Positions 17,208-25,034 of a stretch of DNA of 62,684 nt are shown here, one piece after another. The DNA is from UBA168 sp011055275. GTDB taxonomy: Archaea; Thermoproteota; Thermoprotei_A; Marsarchaeales; UBA168. Position numbers and translations under genes: made by a program. The stretch lies in the NCBI GenBank assembly GCA_046635845.1, contig JAQQXN010000004.1. One strand, 5' to 3'. Each line of letters starts with the position of its first letter. Position 1 is the stretch's first letter. The notes below the pieces were generated by a model that was not told the DNA's origin, did no database searches, and saw only the letters and a program-made list of their open reading frames with translations.

Positions 17208-18899
17208 TCAGGCTGCCTCCATAACGTTAGACTTCCCCTCAACTTTTTGGACCAATAGGACGTGAACGGTCCCCGGCAGTGGCGGCAGGGGACCAGGAGT
17301 TATATATATGTATTCAACGTCTCCTTTTTTTGACAGCTCCTCCATGAGCACTCTAGATATGGCTTCCTTGTTAGCGGGGTCCATGTGGACGTCGAACTCG
17401 TCAACAGCCCTTATGGGTGATAGCACGTGCTGCTGTAATGATATTAAAAAAGCCATGATTGTGACGCTTCTCTCTCCACCACTGTGTGTTAAAGGGTCAA
17501 GCCTCACCGGGTTTGTACCTCTAAAACCCGCGTAGAGCTCGAGCCCTGCTTCGTTGGGATCGCCCCCCTCCTTGTAGCCTACCAGCTTTAGGTAGCCTGC
17601 CCCGCCCACGCTTGACAGTACCCGCTTGTATCCATCGCCCACTGCGTCGATCAGTTTCCTTAGGTTCTCCATCCAGAGCTTCTCCCTGTAAGCGACTTCC
17701 TGCATAAGCGATTTTCTGTTTTCCTCTACCAGCTTGGCCTTCTCTACTAGATCGGAAAGCTCTTTGCTCATTTTGTTGTAAGTTTCTTCGGTGGCATCAT
17801 TAACATCATTAAGAGTGGCGATAACGGCCTTTAGCTCCTGCTGTTCCTTTATCACATCGCTTTCCTCTCTGAGCTGTGCGGGCCTTTGGTATCCGGCCAC
17901 TTGGGCTTCGAGCTCTTCCGCTTCCGCTTCCAACTTCAAAAGCCTAGATTTTACCTCTGATATGGTTTCCTTGACCTGTCTCATCATTTCGGTCTTTCTG
18001 CCTTCGTCGTAGGCTATCGATATGGCTTTCTCCAGAAGGTCCCTAAATTCTGTCTCATTTGGCTTCAGGCCCCTTATGTCTTCTAACGCCTTTTCCAAAC
18101 CCTCCCTTTCCTGCTCTAGCTTGCCCAGTTGTTGCTGGAGTAGGTCAAGCCTTTGCTTCTGAGATTTGATCGTGTTTTGTTCTTCTTCTAGCCTTACCCA
18201 GGCGAGCTCTCCTTCAAGCTGTGCGAGCCTCTTTGATAGTTCCAGCTTTCTTTGATACTTCTCATGAAGGGCTGCCCAGTACGCGAGGTTCTGCTTACCG
18301 CTTTCTATTTCCTCAGGTGTTGGCCCCTTTATGCTCTCCAATCTCTTTTTCGCTTCCATGAGGCTCTGGCGAAGAGGATATATGCCGACAGCGTCCTCGA
18401 ATAAGGTCAGTATCTCCTGTGGTGAAAACGCGCTGAAGTTCTCTATCATGTTTTGATGCATTATTATTAGGCTGTCATTTGGGTTTATGCCAAACCTTCC
18501 TAGGATCGAGGAAAGTTGAAGCTTGCTTACTTCCCTTCCCTCAGCCTCAAACCAGTTAGTGCCATCTGCCTTTATGTACCTCGAAACTATGTAGTCGTCA
18601 GCCCTTCCGCTTGGCACTGGCCGCCTCCCGTTCTTAGGCGAGTTGTCGAAAACGATGCTCACTCTCGCCGCTGATGCGCCCCTGCGTATGAGGTCGGCGA
18701 GCTTTTTTGATCTTTCGGTATAGGTTTGTCCTAGCGCGACCGAGATCCCAATTAGGATTGACGACTTCCCAGAACCGTTCGGGCCGGTTATGACGTTGAG
18801 ACCTGGCCTAAGCGGTATCCTAGCGTACTCATATGACATGAAGTCCTCAAGTATTACCTCTTTCACGAGGATGTGCGGGGCTTCCTTGTTGGCCTGCAA
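17208..18899 (-). CDS. SMC-family ATPase of Smc5/6 type, short coiled coil, no visible hinge
   Basis: This is an ABC-type chromosome protein of about 563 residues. The N-head has VILEDFMSYEYARI, Walker A GPNGSGKSS (about 39-47), a LIRRGASAARVSI segment as in Smc6/Smc5, and the Q-loop region IIMHQNMIENFSAFSP. Coiled coil runs from about 215 to 445. The C-head has signature SGGERSVT (473-480) and Walker B VDEFDVHMDPANKEA (499-513). SGGERS followed by DEFD-x-x-MD-x-x-N is the Smc5/6 form; Smc1-4 and bacterial SMC differ there. A full SMC is about 1,100-1,200 residues with a hinge of 150 or more; here only a short loop (KPNETEF...) splits the coil. The frame runs open to 19187, but the extra 96 residues lack SMC homology. 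TTG 18899 or GTG 18866 are likely starts. Confidence 0.85.
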   Translation of the reverse strand: MQANKEAPHILVKEVILEDFMSYEYARIPLRPGLNVITGPNGSGKSSILIGISVALGQTYTERSKKLADLIRRGASAARVSIVFDNSPKNGRRPVPSGRADDYIVSRYIKADGTNWFEAEGREVSKLQLSSILGRFGINPNDSLIIMHQNMIENFSAFSPQEILTLFEDAVGIYPLRQSLMEAKKRLESIKGPTPEEIESGKQNLAYWAALHEKYQRKLELSKRLAQLEGELAWVRLEEEQNTIKSQKQRLDLLQQQLGKLEQEREGLEKALEDIRGLKPNETEFRDLLEKAISIAYDEGRKTEMMRQVKETISEVKSRLLKLEAEAEELEAQVAGYQRPAQLREESDVIKEQQELKAVIATLNDVNDATEETYNKMSKELSDLVEKAKLVEENRKSLMQEVAYREKLWMENLRKLIDAVGDGYKRVLSSVGGAGYLKLVGYKEGGDPNEAGLELYAGFRGTNPVRLDPLTHSGGERSVTIMAFLISLQQHVLSPIRAVDEFDVHMDPANKEAISRVLMEELSKKGDVEYIYITPGPLPPLPGTVHVLLVQKVEGKSNVMEAA

Positions 18900-19009
18900 C
18901 TCATGTGAGAGTGGTTTGACCGATTTAACCCTATCGGGGGCTAAGGGTAGGCGATTTCTAGGAAAATCCAAGTAATGAGAAAAATAAGTCCAAGAAATAG
19001 GCAGGATCA

Positions 19010-19110
19010 CGCCTCTGCGATAGCGTGCTGAGGGTCTATCTGCGTTGCGCCAGTAGGGCAGGCATTGCTGTGAACGGAGAAGCCCGCTTGTAAGGGCAGG
19101 GTATTTTCCT
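19010..19110 (+). pseudogene. Decayed tnpB 3' end / omega-RNA-like relic (copy 1)
   Basis: This segment aligns by eye with the relic at 22765-22915. CGCCTCTGCGATAGCG-TGCTG corresponds to the block shared by the 47.2 and 62.6 kb copies. GTGAACGGAGAAGCCC then GTAAGGGCAGGGTA corresponds to the terminal hairpin region. The coding frame is broken by stops. It lies in the 362 nt gap between the SMC gene and the disulfide oxidoreductase, which otherwise holds only the two promoters. Confidence 0.55.
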
Positions 19111-19261
19111 GCATCATTTGCTTGAACTTGGCGGTGTTCTTTTTCGGTCCTCTTTAATTCAAATAAAAGATTCCTCATTTGATACAAAAAAGGTTAAAAG
19201 GATGATTGCGGCTAAAACGCGGTGATAACTTACGTCTACGACGCTCATTAGCGAAGAAGAC

Positions 19262-19912
19262 ATGAAAACCTTGGAAAACATATTCAAGGAGAAACTCAAG
19301 GGTCCAGTTGTACTGATGGTATTCGTTAAGGATAACGATTGTGAGTATTGCGGCGAGGAGGCCGAGCTGGCCAAGGAGCTTTCCAATGCCAGCCCCCAAA
19401 TAAAGGTCGAGGTTGTTAACGTTGACCATGACCAGAAGACCGCAGCGAAGTTTGGGGTCGATAAGGCTCCTGCCGTGATCATACTTGGCGATGGGTACAA
19501 GGATTATCACGTTCGTTATTTCGGACTTCCCGCTGGTCATGAGTTTTCAGCTTTTATAGATGATATAATCGACGTTTCCAGCGGCAAGTCCAGGCTGAGC
19601 CCGGCCGGAAAAGCCAGGGTGAAGGCTATAGATAAGCCAGTGCACATAGAGGTTTACGTGACGCCGACTTGCCCGTACTGCCCCAGGGCTGTGAGAATGG
19701 CACATCAAATGGCCATAGAAAACCCCCTCATAACATCTGACATGGTGGAGGCCATGGAGTTTCCCGACTTAGCCGACAAGTACGGCGTGATGTCCGTTCC
19801 AAAGATGATAGTCAACGAGAACTACCACTTCGTTGGAGCTCTTCCTGAGCCTCAGTTTATAGAGCAAATCGAGCTAGCGCTCAAAGGCGCCCCTCCTCCC
19901 GAGGACGAGTAA
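19262..19912 (+). CDS. pdo: Protein disulfide oxidoreductase (tandem glutaredoxin-like)
   Basis: This is a 216-residue protein of two thioredoxin-fold units. The first has a C-x-x-C (CEYC, near residue 27) and the second CPYC (near 134); VDKAPAVII and MSVPKMIV supply the cis-proline of each unit. This is the archaeal PDO type, which oxidises or isomerises protein disulfides inside thermophile cells and can accept electrons from thioredoxin reductase (a candidate is at 55.6 kb). The ATG at 19262 has neither an SD nor a close TATA. The frame is open upstream to a stop at 19226-19228 and includes STTLISEED, which resembles a family N-terminus, so a non-standard earlier start is possible. The 3' end overlaps the convergent phosphoesterase by 39 nt. 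Confidence 0.9.
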   Translation: MKTLENIFKEKLKGPVVLMVFVKDNDCEYCGEEAELAKELSNASPQIKVEVVNVDHDQKTAAKFGVDKAPAVIILGDGYKDYHVRYFGLPAGHEFSAFIDDIIDVSSGKSRLSPAGKARVKAIDKPVHIEVYVTPTCPYCPRAVRMAHQMAIENPLITSDMVEAMEFPDLADKYGVMSVPKMIVNENYHFVGALPEPQFIEQIELALKGAPPPEDE

Positions 19913-20758
19913 GGAGGGCAACTGACTTACCTTTCCGAGATACGTTCCATCTAGCATGAATACCTCGGCTTCATCTATCTGAAGTGCTTTTTCCTTTATG
20001 AGAGGGCCGAGCCCGTAATCCGTGCCGTTAAATGGGTTCAGTGGTCTTCCCCTCAAAAATGGGTTGAAAGCGGGCATTGAGATGACGGTTGGATCGTTCG
20101 GAGTTTCTCCGAAAAGCTCTTGGAACTTCCTCATAGGATCGTCGAACTGAATGGAGGAAAATTGGAGGAAAGAGCTCACCATTTGTTCCCTGTTGACCTT
20201 TGACACTACCCAGACGGGTGCCCTTGCCCTAGCGCCGAGCTGGTCTTTTAGTTCCACTGCCCAGTGGTTATGCCCTATTACCAAGAAGTCCGCTGAGAAG
20301 AGGTCCGGAGCGGGCCAAGCATGGCCGTGAAATAGCCCTATCCTGGATCCATCCTCAACCTTTATGATCATTCCCCTTGGAGAGTGAAAGTTCACGCCCG
20401 ATGGAAGCATGAGTTCTAGCCCTCCATCGTGGTTTCCCGGTATGACGTCAACGGAAAATCCTTCTGATAATAGGCTATCGAAGAACGTTGGCACGTCCTG
20501 CCACTCTTCTGCATAGCTCTTTGCCTCGCTCGCCTTAACGTCGCCGACAAATATTAGTCTTGAGGCTTTTTGGTCCTTTGCAACCGATAAAACAGACCTT
20601 AGAAGGTTTTGCGTCTGAGGGGGCACGGTAACCCCCTTCTCAGCGAGCTGGCTTTCAAATCCTATGTGGAGATCAGATATTACGATGGCCTTTTCGCGCC
20701 CTTCAAGGCGCAAGCCAAGTGCTGGTTTATCCTTGACCGGATATATCGGCGCCTGCAA
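19874..20758 (-). CDS. Calcineurin-like metallophosphoesterase (ICC-like, COG1407 type)
   Basis: This is a 294-residue metallophosphoesterase. The metal-binding motifs appear in order: ISDLHIG (about 28), FVGDVKA (about 70; the usual GDxx), IPGNHDG (about 107), LFHGHAW and IGHNHWA (about 160). Enzymes of this type hydrolyse phosphodiesters with two metal ions. The archaeal/bacterial ICC-like branch is often encoded near Lhr helicases, and two Lhr genes lie about 4 kb away here. The substrate is unknown. It overlaps the upstream hypothetical gene by 32 nt and so is probably co-transcribed with it. Confidence 0.85.
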   Translation of the reverse strand: MQAPIYPVKDKPALGLRLEGREKAIVISDLHIGFESQLAEKGVTVPPQTQNLLRSVLSVAKDQKASRLIFVGDVKASEAKSYAEEWQDVPTFFDSLLSEGFSVDVIPGNHDGGLELMLPSGVNFHSPRGMIIKVEDGSRIGLFHGHAWPAPDLFSADFLVIGHNHWAVELKDQLGARARAPVWVVSKVNREQMVSSFLQFSSIQFDDPMRKFQELFGETPNDPTVISMPAFNPFLRGRPLNPFNGTDYGLGPLIKEKALQIDEAEVFMLDGTYLGKVSQLPSLLVLGRRGAFER

Positions 20759-21440
20759 CTTGCTCTCCCAACGACGGGATGACTTCGTCCTCCACGTAGT
20801 CGAAGAACTTGTCTACCTCCTTAAGGCTAAAAGCCACAACGACACCATTTCTGCCGAGCCCGACAATTTGCCCATAGCGCTTTGAACGAGCTACCGTGTA
20901 CCATATGCCGCCGCTCTTGTAATAGTTTTCGTATAGAGCCGATTCGGAGAGGGATTCCCCATAAAGGGAGAGTTTGTCTACGGATTGTATCCCATCGAAG
21001 AACGTCACGACTTGGTCTTCGGTCTTCTGAGCTATCATTGATGCCATTAACCTTGGTGGGACTGACATCGGAACCACGTTCTTTTCCACAAAGATTATGT
21101 CGTTGATCTTTTTTGCTATGGCGTTAGCTCTCCACTTTTTCGCGACGACCGTTAAGTACATCCTAGATGAGTACGGAGTAAAAAGAAACGGCGCTTCGTA
21201 AGTTTTCGGTACTTTAATGACTTGGCCGTGTTGGTTTACGTCTATTACAGAATCATAAGATATCACACCGGTCAGGCTTGCTCCCCTTCTTGAGAGCGCC
21301 TTTACCTCGGTGACGAACTTGAAGTCCTGAGGAGCGCCTGGCGGTGGTTCTTGGGATACACGGTATCCACTGAGCCGCCTGGCTATCTCGTCTATGGGCA
21401 TCGGTTTGATGATAAGGAACAGCTTACCAGAGACTACCAT
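20727..21440 (-). CDS. Conserved hypothetical protein, 237 residues
   Basis: I do not recognise this family. The protein is soluble, with no signal peptide or membrane segment. It appears to contain two similar halves of alpha/beta type: ...KFVTEVKALSRRGAS... MYLTVVAKKWRANAIAKKIND, then ...KSGGIWYTVARSKRYGQIVGL. Its end overlaps the metallophosphoesterase gene by 32 nt, so the two are co-transcribed and may act together. A TATA-like element near 21457-21466 (minus) precedes the ATG by about 22 nt. Confidence 0.65.
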   Translation of the reverse strand: MVVSGKLFLIIKPMPIDEIARRLSGYRVSQEPPPGAPQDFKFVTEVKALSRRGASLTGVISYDSVIDVNQHGQVIKVPKTYEAPFLFTPYSSRMYLTVVAKKWRANAIAKKINDIIFVEKNVVPMSVPPRLMASMIAQKTEDQVVTFFDGIQSVDKLSLYGESLSESALYENYYKSGGIWYTVARSKRYGQIVGLGRNGVVVAFSLKEVDKFFDYVEDEVIPSLGEQVAGADISGQG

Positions 21441-21523
21441 ACTATAAGCTTGGCATGATATAATAGGGTTACGAGTCCGTCTTCATCTTCCGTTCCGCTT
21501 AAAAGCAGAGCAACCGACTTCGT

Positions 21524-22138
21524 ATGATTTACAAGAGCAGCGAAGCATGGGAGGATGACGTAAGGCGTGCTCTTCGCGAGGGCAAACTCGTAATTTATCC
21601 TACTGACACCGTATATGGCATGGGAGGTGATGCTACCCTTCGTCAGGCGGTGGAGGCCACTAACAGGGCCAAGGGAGAAAGAGAAATGAAGCCGTATCCT
21701 GTGCTGACGTACTCTAGAGAAAAAGCCTTCGAAGTAGGGGTCTTCAACGACATGGCCATTACGGTTGCCAAAAAGTACTGGCCTGGTGCGGTTACCATAG
21801 TTGTTCCGAGGCGGGATGAGAGGCTTCGGGATGCCACTTTTGGTTCGTTGACGATAGGCTTGAGGGTTCCAGCCGACCCAATCGCGAGGAGGGTGGCGGA
21901 ACTTTCGCCATCGGGTTTCATAATAGGCACAAGCGCTAATAGATCCGGTGCGTCCGCTCCTTCCTCGGTAGAAGAAGTCGATCCGGGTGTTCTTCGCGAG
22001 GCGGAGGTAACCATAGATGGCGGAAGGCGCAGCGTTTTGCCATCAACGGTGGTATCGATCGGAGATGATGGTTTACGCGTCGTCAGAGAAGGAGCCATTA
22101 AGACGGGAGAAATAAAGCGGCTTTTGGGGCTTGAATAA
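21524..22138 (+). CDS. sua5: L-threonylcarbamoyladenylate synthase (Sua5/YrdC)
   Basis: This 204-residue YrdC-domain enzyme makes threonylcarbamoyl-AMP from threonine, bicarbonate and ATP, the first step of the t6A modification of ANN-decoding tRNAs. Visible motifs are LVIYPTDTVYGMGGDA, the WPGAVTIVVP segment, the GLRVPADPIAR strand and the GTSANRSGA nucleotide/threonine site. The length is that of the YrdC domain alone; the extra Sua5 domain is absent. TATA-like CGCTTAAAAG at 21496-21505 lies about 23 nt before the ATG. Its neighbour is signal peptidase, with no functional link. Confidence 0.92.
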   Translation: MIYKSSEAWEDDVRRALREGKLVIYPTDTVYGMGGDATLRQAVEATNRAKGEREMKPYPVLTYSREKAFEVGVFNDMAITVAKKYWPGAVTIVVPRRDERLRDATFGSLTIGLRVPADPIARRVAELSPSGFIIGTSANRSGASAPSSVEEVDPGVLREAEVTIDGGRRSVLPSTVVSIGDDGLRVVREGAIKTGEIKRLLGLE

Positions 22139-22180
22139 GTGGATTGGAGAAGGCGTAAATACGTTTACCAGTGATAAATC

Positions 22181-22732
22181 ATGAGCTACAAGCGGGAAGC
22201 GCTTGAGATTGCGGTGCCTATTCTCATAATAGTTGCCCTCTACGCTGGCTTTGCTCTTTACATGGGTAACTGGAGCCCTTTCATGGTCGTTATGTCGGGT
22301 AGTATGGTTCCTGCCCTTAGGGTAGGCTGGATCATCGTCGTGAGGTCGGTTCCTCCTGCCCAGATTAAGGTGGGAAACATAATCGTTTATCATAGCACTG
22401 ATCCCATGATACCTGATCCCATAGTGCATAGGGTCATAAAGATAAACGACGTTAATGGGTCGCTTTACTTCCTAACTAAGGGCGATGCTAACCCGATTAA
22501 CGATGCGCAGGCTGGATTTGAACCAGCTGAGGGAATACCGCAAGCTCGCGTTGTGGGAAAGGTAGTCTACGTCATACCTTACCTTGGATACGCTGTCTTG
22601 TTCCTCAAGCAGCCTCCCGTTTACGTACTTTTGGTAACGCTTTTAATAGCTCTTATCATAGCCGATTTCATAAGCGATACAGCTCATGAAAAGAAACGTG
22701 AAGGGGGGCAAAACGAATCTCAACATGCGTGA
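22181..22732 (+). CDS. Signal peptidase I, archaeal Sec11 type
   Basis: This membrane serine protease of 183 residues removes signal peptides from exported proteins. An N-terminal transmembrane segment is followed by the catalytic serine motif SGSMVPALRVG (serine near residue 46). PIVHRVI carries the histidine that replaces the bacterial lysine in the ER/archaeal branch, and GDAN is the conserved third box. A C-terminal transmembrane segment (VYVLLVTLLIALIIADFI) ends in a basic tail. The secreted binding proteins in this window would be among its substrates. Confidence 0.92.
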   Translation: MSYKREALEIAVPILIIVALYAGFALYMGNWSPFMVVMSGSMVPALRVGWIIVVRSVPPAQIKVGNIIVYHSTDPMIPDPIVHRVIKINDVNGSLYFLTKGDANPINDAQAGFEPAEGIPQARVVGKVVYVIPYLGYAVLFLKQPPVYVLLVTLLIALIIADFISDTAHEKKREGGQNESQHA

Positions 22733-22764
22733 ACTGTTCTGCCTTTTCGGGTTTTCGCAGGCAC

Positions 22765-23082
22765 GGTGAACTACCCTGACCTTACGGTCAGGGCTTCCCG
22801 GTTCATCGCCGCGCTTGCTTTCACATGAGGAATACTTTGCAAGTATTCCATCATGCTACTTGTGGAGGCGCGCTTATCCCCGGGCGTCTCGCCTATGTTC
22901 CGTAGGCAGAGCCCCCTTATCTTTATATTGCCAAAGCCGAATCTTTTATCACCAAAGCCGATGCAACATCCCTGTTAAACCAGGAACCGCACGAGGGGCA
23001 CGTGAATTCCCGATCTGACGGCTTCAGCTCAACCTTGGTTCCGCACACCAAGCACACTCTAGTTCGCAAGTAATTATCGTGT
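22765..23082 (-). pseudogene. tnpB 3' remnant with omega-RNA/right-end region (copy 2, best preserved)
   Basis: On the minus strand, 23070-22940 encodes the C-terminal zinc ribbon of an IS200/IS605-type TnpB: CLVCGTKVELKPSDREFTC, PSCG and WFNRDVASAL, where NRD is the last RuvC motif. Stops and a frame change follow. Then comes the tail region with NIGETPGDKRA and MNREALTVRSG, whose DNA would form the omega-RNA scaffold. The end is a hairpin CCCTGACC/GGTCAGGG followed by TAGTTCACC. All upstream RuvC and REC parts are missing, so no nuclease can be made. The last 150 nt are the most conserved between copies in this window. Confidence 0.8.
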
Positions 23083-23120
23083 TGCTAGGTAACTTTGTCT
23101 AAGTACAGAGACGTTTTTAT

Positions 23121-23147
23121 AAGGGGCCAGCTATCCTCTTTCACGAA
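23121..23147 (+). repeat. Dispersed hairpin repeat, copy 1
   Basis: The 27 nt segment starting AAGGGGCCAGCTATCC and ending TTTCACGAA can fold through AAGGGG/CCTCTT. A closely similar segment is at 30431-30456, and both are followed about 20-23 nt later by CCGATAA. It lies just outside the tnpB remnant, where a left end would be, so it may be an IS200/IS605 left-end relic. Confidence 0.45.
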
Positions 23148-23205
23148 GAAGGGCTCTCGCCCCCTAAGCCCCGATAAGGTTAAATTAAAATAAAAGTTAT
23201 TAATT

Positions 23206-23304
23206 GCGGAAGTGCCCGAGCCTGGTCCAAGGGGGCGGACTTAGGGCCTCAGGGTAAGAAATCCGTTGCCGTTGGCCGCGGGGGTTCGAATCCCCCCTTC
23301 CGCA
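23206..23304 (+). tRNA. tRNA-Leu (TAG anticodon) with 15 nt intron
   Basis: The acceptor GCGGAAG/CTTCCGC with discriminator A, the T arm GGGGG-TTCGAAT-CCCCC and the long variable arm identify a class II tRNA. The anticodon stem is GCGGA/TCCGT, and the loop holds 22 nt instead of 7. An intron at 23246-23260, at the canonical 37/38 site, fits: GCGGA/TCCGT, 3 nt bulge AAA, 4 bp helix CTTA/TAAG, 3 nt bulge GGG, inner helix CC/GG. After splicing, the loop is CTTAGGA with anticodon TAG at 23242-23244. CCA is not encoded. Confidence 0.93.
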
Positions 23305-23347
23305 TTGTAGAAATGCTCTTAAACTCAGAAACTCGTAATGTGACCCC

Positions 23348-23881
23348 ATGAAAGGCGAGTTGAACGTGGAAAACATTGTGGCATCAGTCTCGCTTGGCCA
23401 GCCCATTGATTTGTACGCGCTGGTCAATAAAAATCCTTATCTCCGTTATCAACCCGAGAAGTTTCCTGCAATCCAGCTTAGGTTTGTAAACCCTCGGGTG
23501 ACCATATTGATCTTTTCGTCTGGTAAAGCTGTTATAGTTGGCGCTAGAAGCGAGGAAGACGTAAAAAGGTCGTCAAGAAACTTGGCTTCGTTTCTAAAAA
23601 AGAATGGGGTTGGACTCAAGCGCGAGCCAAAGGTCGCTATCAATAACGTGGTTACATCTTTTTCTCTCGGCGAGCGCATAGACTTAGAAAGGCTTGGGAT
23701 GGCACTCAAGGGAGCTGTATATGAACCCGAGGAGTTTCCCGGTCTAATCTACAGGAATTACGGCGTTGTCTTCATCGTGTTCAGCTCAGGTAAGGCGATA
23801 TGTACTGGCTCAAAAAACGAGGCTCAAGCTGTACAGGCCGTCAAAGAGGCAATAAGAGAAATATGCGGTCTGCTGACTTGA
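23348..23881 (+). CDS. tbp: TATA-box-binding protein
   Basis: This 177-residue general transcription factor has the two direct TBP repeats. The first has VENIVASVSLGQPIDL, PAIQLRF and TILIFSSGKAVIVGA. The second has INNVVTSFSLGERIDLERL, FPGLIYR and VVFIVFSSGKAICTGSK. The paired phenylalanines that kink TATA DNA fall in the F-P and IFSSGK/VFSSGK segments. Length and lack of an N-terminal extension are typical of archaea. TATA-like CTCTTAAAC at 23316-23324 is about 28 nt before the ATG. The partner TFB is at 49.2-50.2 kb. Confidence 0.95.
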   Translation: MKGELNVENIVASVSLGQPIDLYALVNKNPYLRYQPEKFPAIQLRFVNPRVTILIFSSGKAVIVGARSEEDVKRSSRNLASFLKKNGVGLKREPKVAINNVVTSFSLGERIDLERLGMALKGAVYEPEEFPGLIYRNYGVVFIVFSSGKAICTGSKNEAQAVQAVKEAIREICGLLT

Positions 23882-23892
23882 TCTGATGTTCT

Positions 23893-24981
23893 TCAGATTA
23901 CTATTGCTGTCAAGAGTATGACCGCGAGGATCAGAAGCAGTGATGACTTCCTTCCTTTGCTGAGGGGCGTCACCTCTTCTAGAGCGCCGGGATCTGGGAA
24001 GAACGCCATGAGCAGTACCAGCAAGGCCATTAGCCAATAACCTATGAAAAACATGAGTATGGTCACCATGACGGAGACGGCCATCATTTGCCTTTGGGTT
24101 AAAAAGCTTCTGAAAACGTGTCCTCCATCGAGCTGGGCGGCTGGAAGCAGGTTCAGGAAGGTCACTAGCATGCCGATCCAGCTGGCTATGAGGATTGGAT
24201 TAAGTGCGGAGTAGTAGGGCGATTGTCCCTTTAACGCGAAAAAGATCTGGATCAGTAGGGGAACCCTATAAAATATGGCGTAATCTTGACCTAACCTCTG
24301 AAGTGCAGAGGGCATTGCCAAGGGAGGGGAAAGCGCGACTCCTATGGCTGCAGCTACAACCGAAGCTACGAACCCGGCCATGGGTCCGCTTGCGCCTAGG
24401 TCGAACAGGTGGTCCCTGTTGAGAGGTGGTTCCTCTGCCATTATGACGGCCCCGAAAGTCCCTATGCCCAGGAAGCCGGCTCCCAGCAGGTAAGGCGGCC
24501 CCGGTATGAAGTAAGGCCATGACGCTCTTTCTCCGGACCTCTCGGTCACGAACTTATGTCCCATTTCGTGTATGCCAAGAATGGCGAGAAGGCTTATCAC
24601 GAACTCCGCAGTTGTGAGCGCAACCGATGCTGAAGAAGCTTTTACACCAAGCGCCATATAGTATGCGATCGAAAGCTCATATCCAGAAACCGCCACGCTA
24701 GCAAGCGTTACCGCAAGGAGTCCAATGTATATCCAGGGATTTCTTTTTTTATGAGGAGTTGCCTTTACTATGCTTATTAGAACAAGGTCTTGTTGTTTGC
24801 GCGCAAAGGCCCAAAAGCCTAACTCTCTAAGGCTGAAGTAGAGGTCCTTGAACCGAAGCTTGAAATCATCCGTTTTCTCGACCAGAAACTGCCATCCTGA
24901 TGAACCTATATATTCTTCGCGAACCGAGAACCTTGAGAATACTTCCTTTTCCACCGACGGCTGCGAGCTAAATGAAAGCAT
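23893..24981 (-). CDS. Site-2 protease family intramembrane metalloprotease (M50)
   Basis: This 362-residue multi-pass membrane protein carries the zinc motif HEMGH in GIHEMGHKFV (near residue 140) and the third ligand in LLPAAQLDGGHVFRSF (near 290). These identify an S2P/M50 protease that cuts within membrane helices. The first 90 residues are cytoplasmic with no recognised domain (ARKQQDLVLISIVKATP). Its substrate is unknown; family members release membrane-bound regulators. It is convergent with tbp, 11 nt apart. Confidence 0.88.
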   Translation of the reverse strand: MLSFSSQPSVEKEVFSRFSVREEYIGSSGWQFLVEKTDDFKLRFKDLYFSLRELGFWAFARKQQDLVLISIVKATPHKKRNPWIYIGLLAVTLASVAVSGYELSIAYYMALGVKASSASVALTTAEFVISLLAILGIHEMGHKFVTERSGERASWPYFIPGPPYLLGAGFLGIGTFGAVIMAEEPPLNRDHLFDLGASGPMAGFVASVVAAAIGVALSPPLAMPSALQRLGQDYAIFYRVPLLIQIFFALKGQSPYYSALNPILIASWIGMLVTFLNLLPAAQLDGGHVFRSFLTQRQMMAVSVMVTILMFFIGYWLMALLVLLMAFFPDPGALEEVTPLSKGRKSSLLLILAVILLTAIVI

Positions 24982-25034
24982 GAATAAGCCATCTAGAGCC
25001 GTTTAATGCTTGCGGCATTTATACCCTAAAAAAA

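Noticed and set aside
18900..19187. Open frame extending the SMC protein by 96 residues to an ATG at 19187
   Set aside because: The added sequence has no SMC similarity and crosses the tnpB relic and TATA-like elements; the conserved head begins near 18866-18899.
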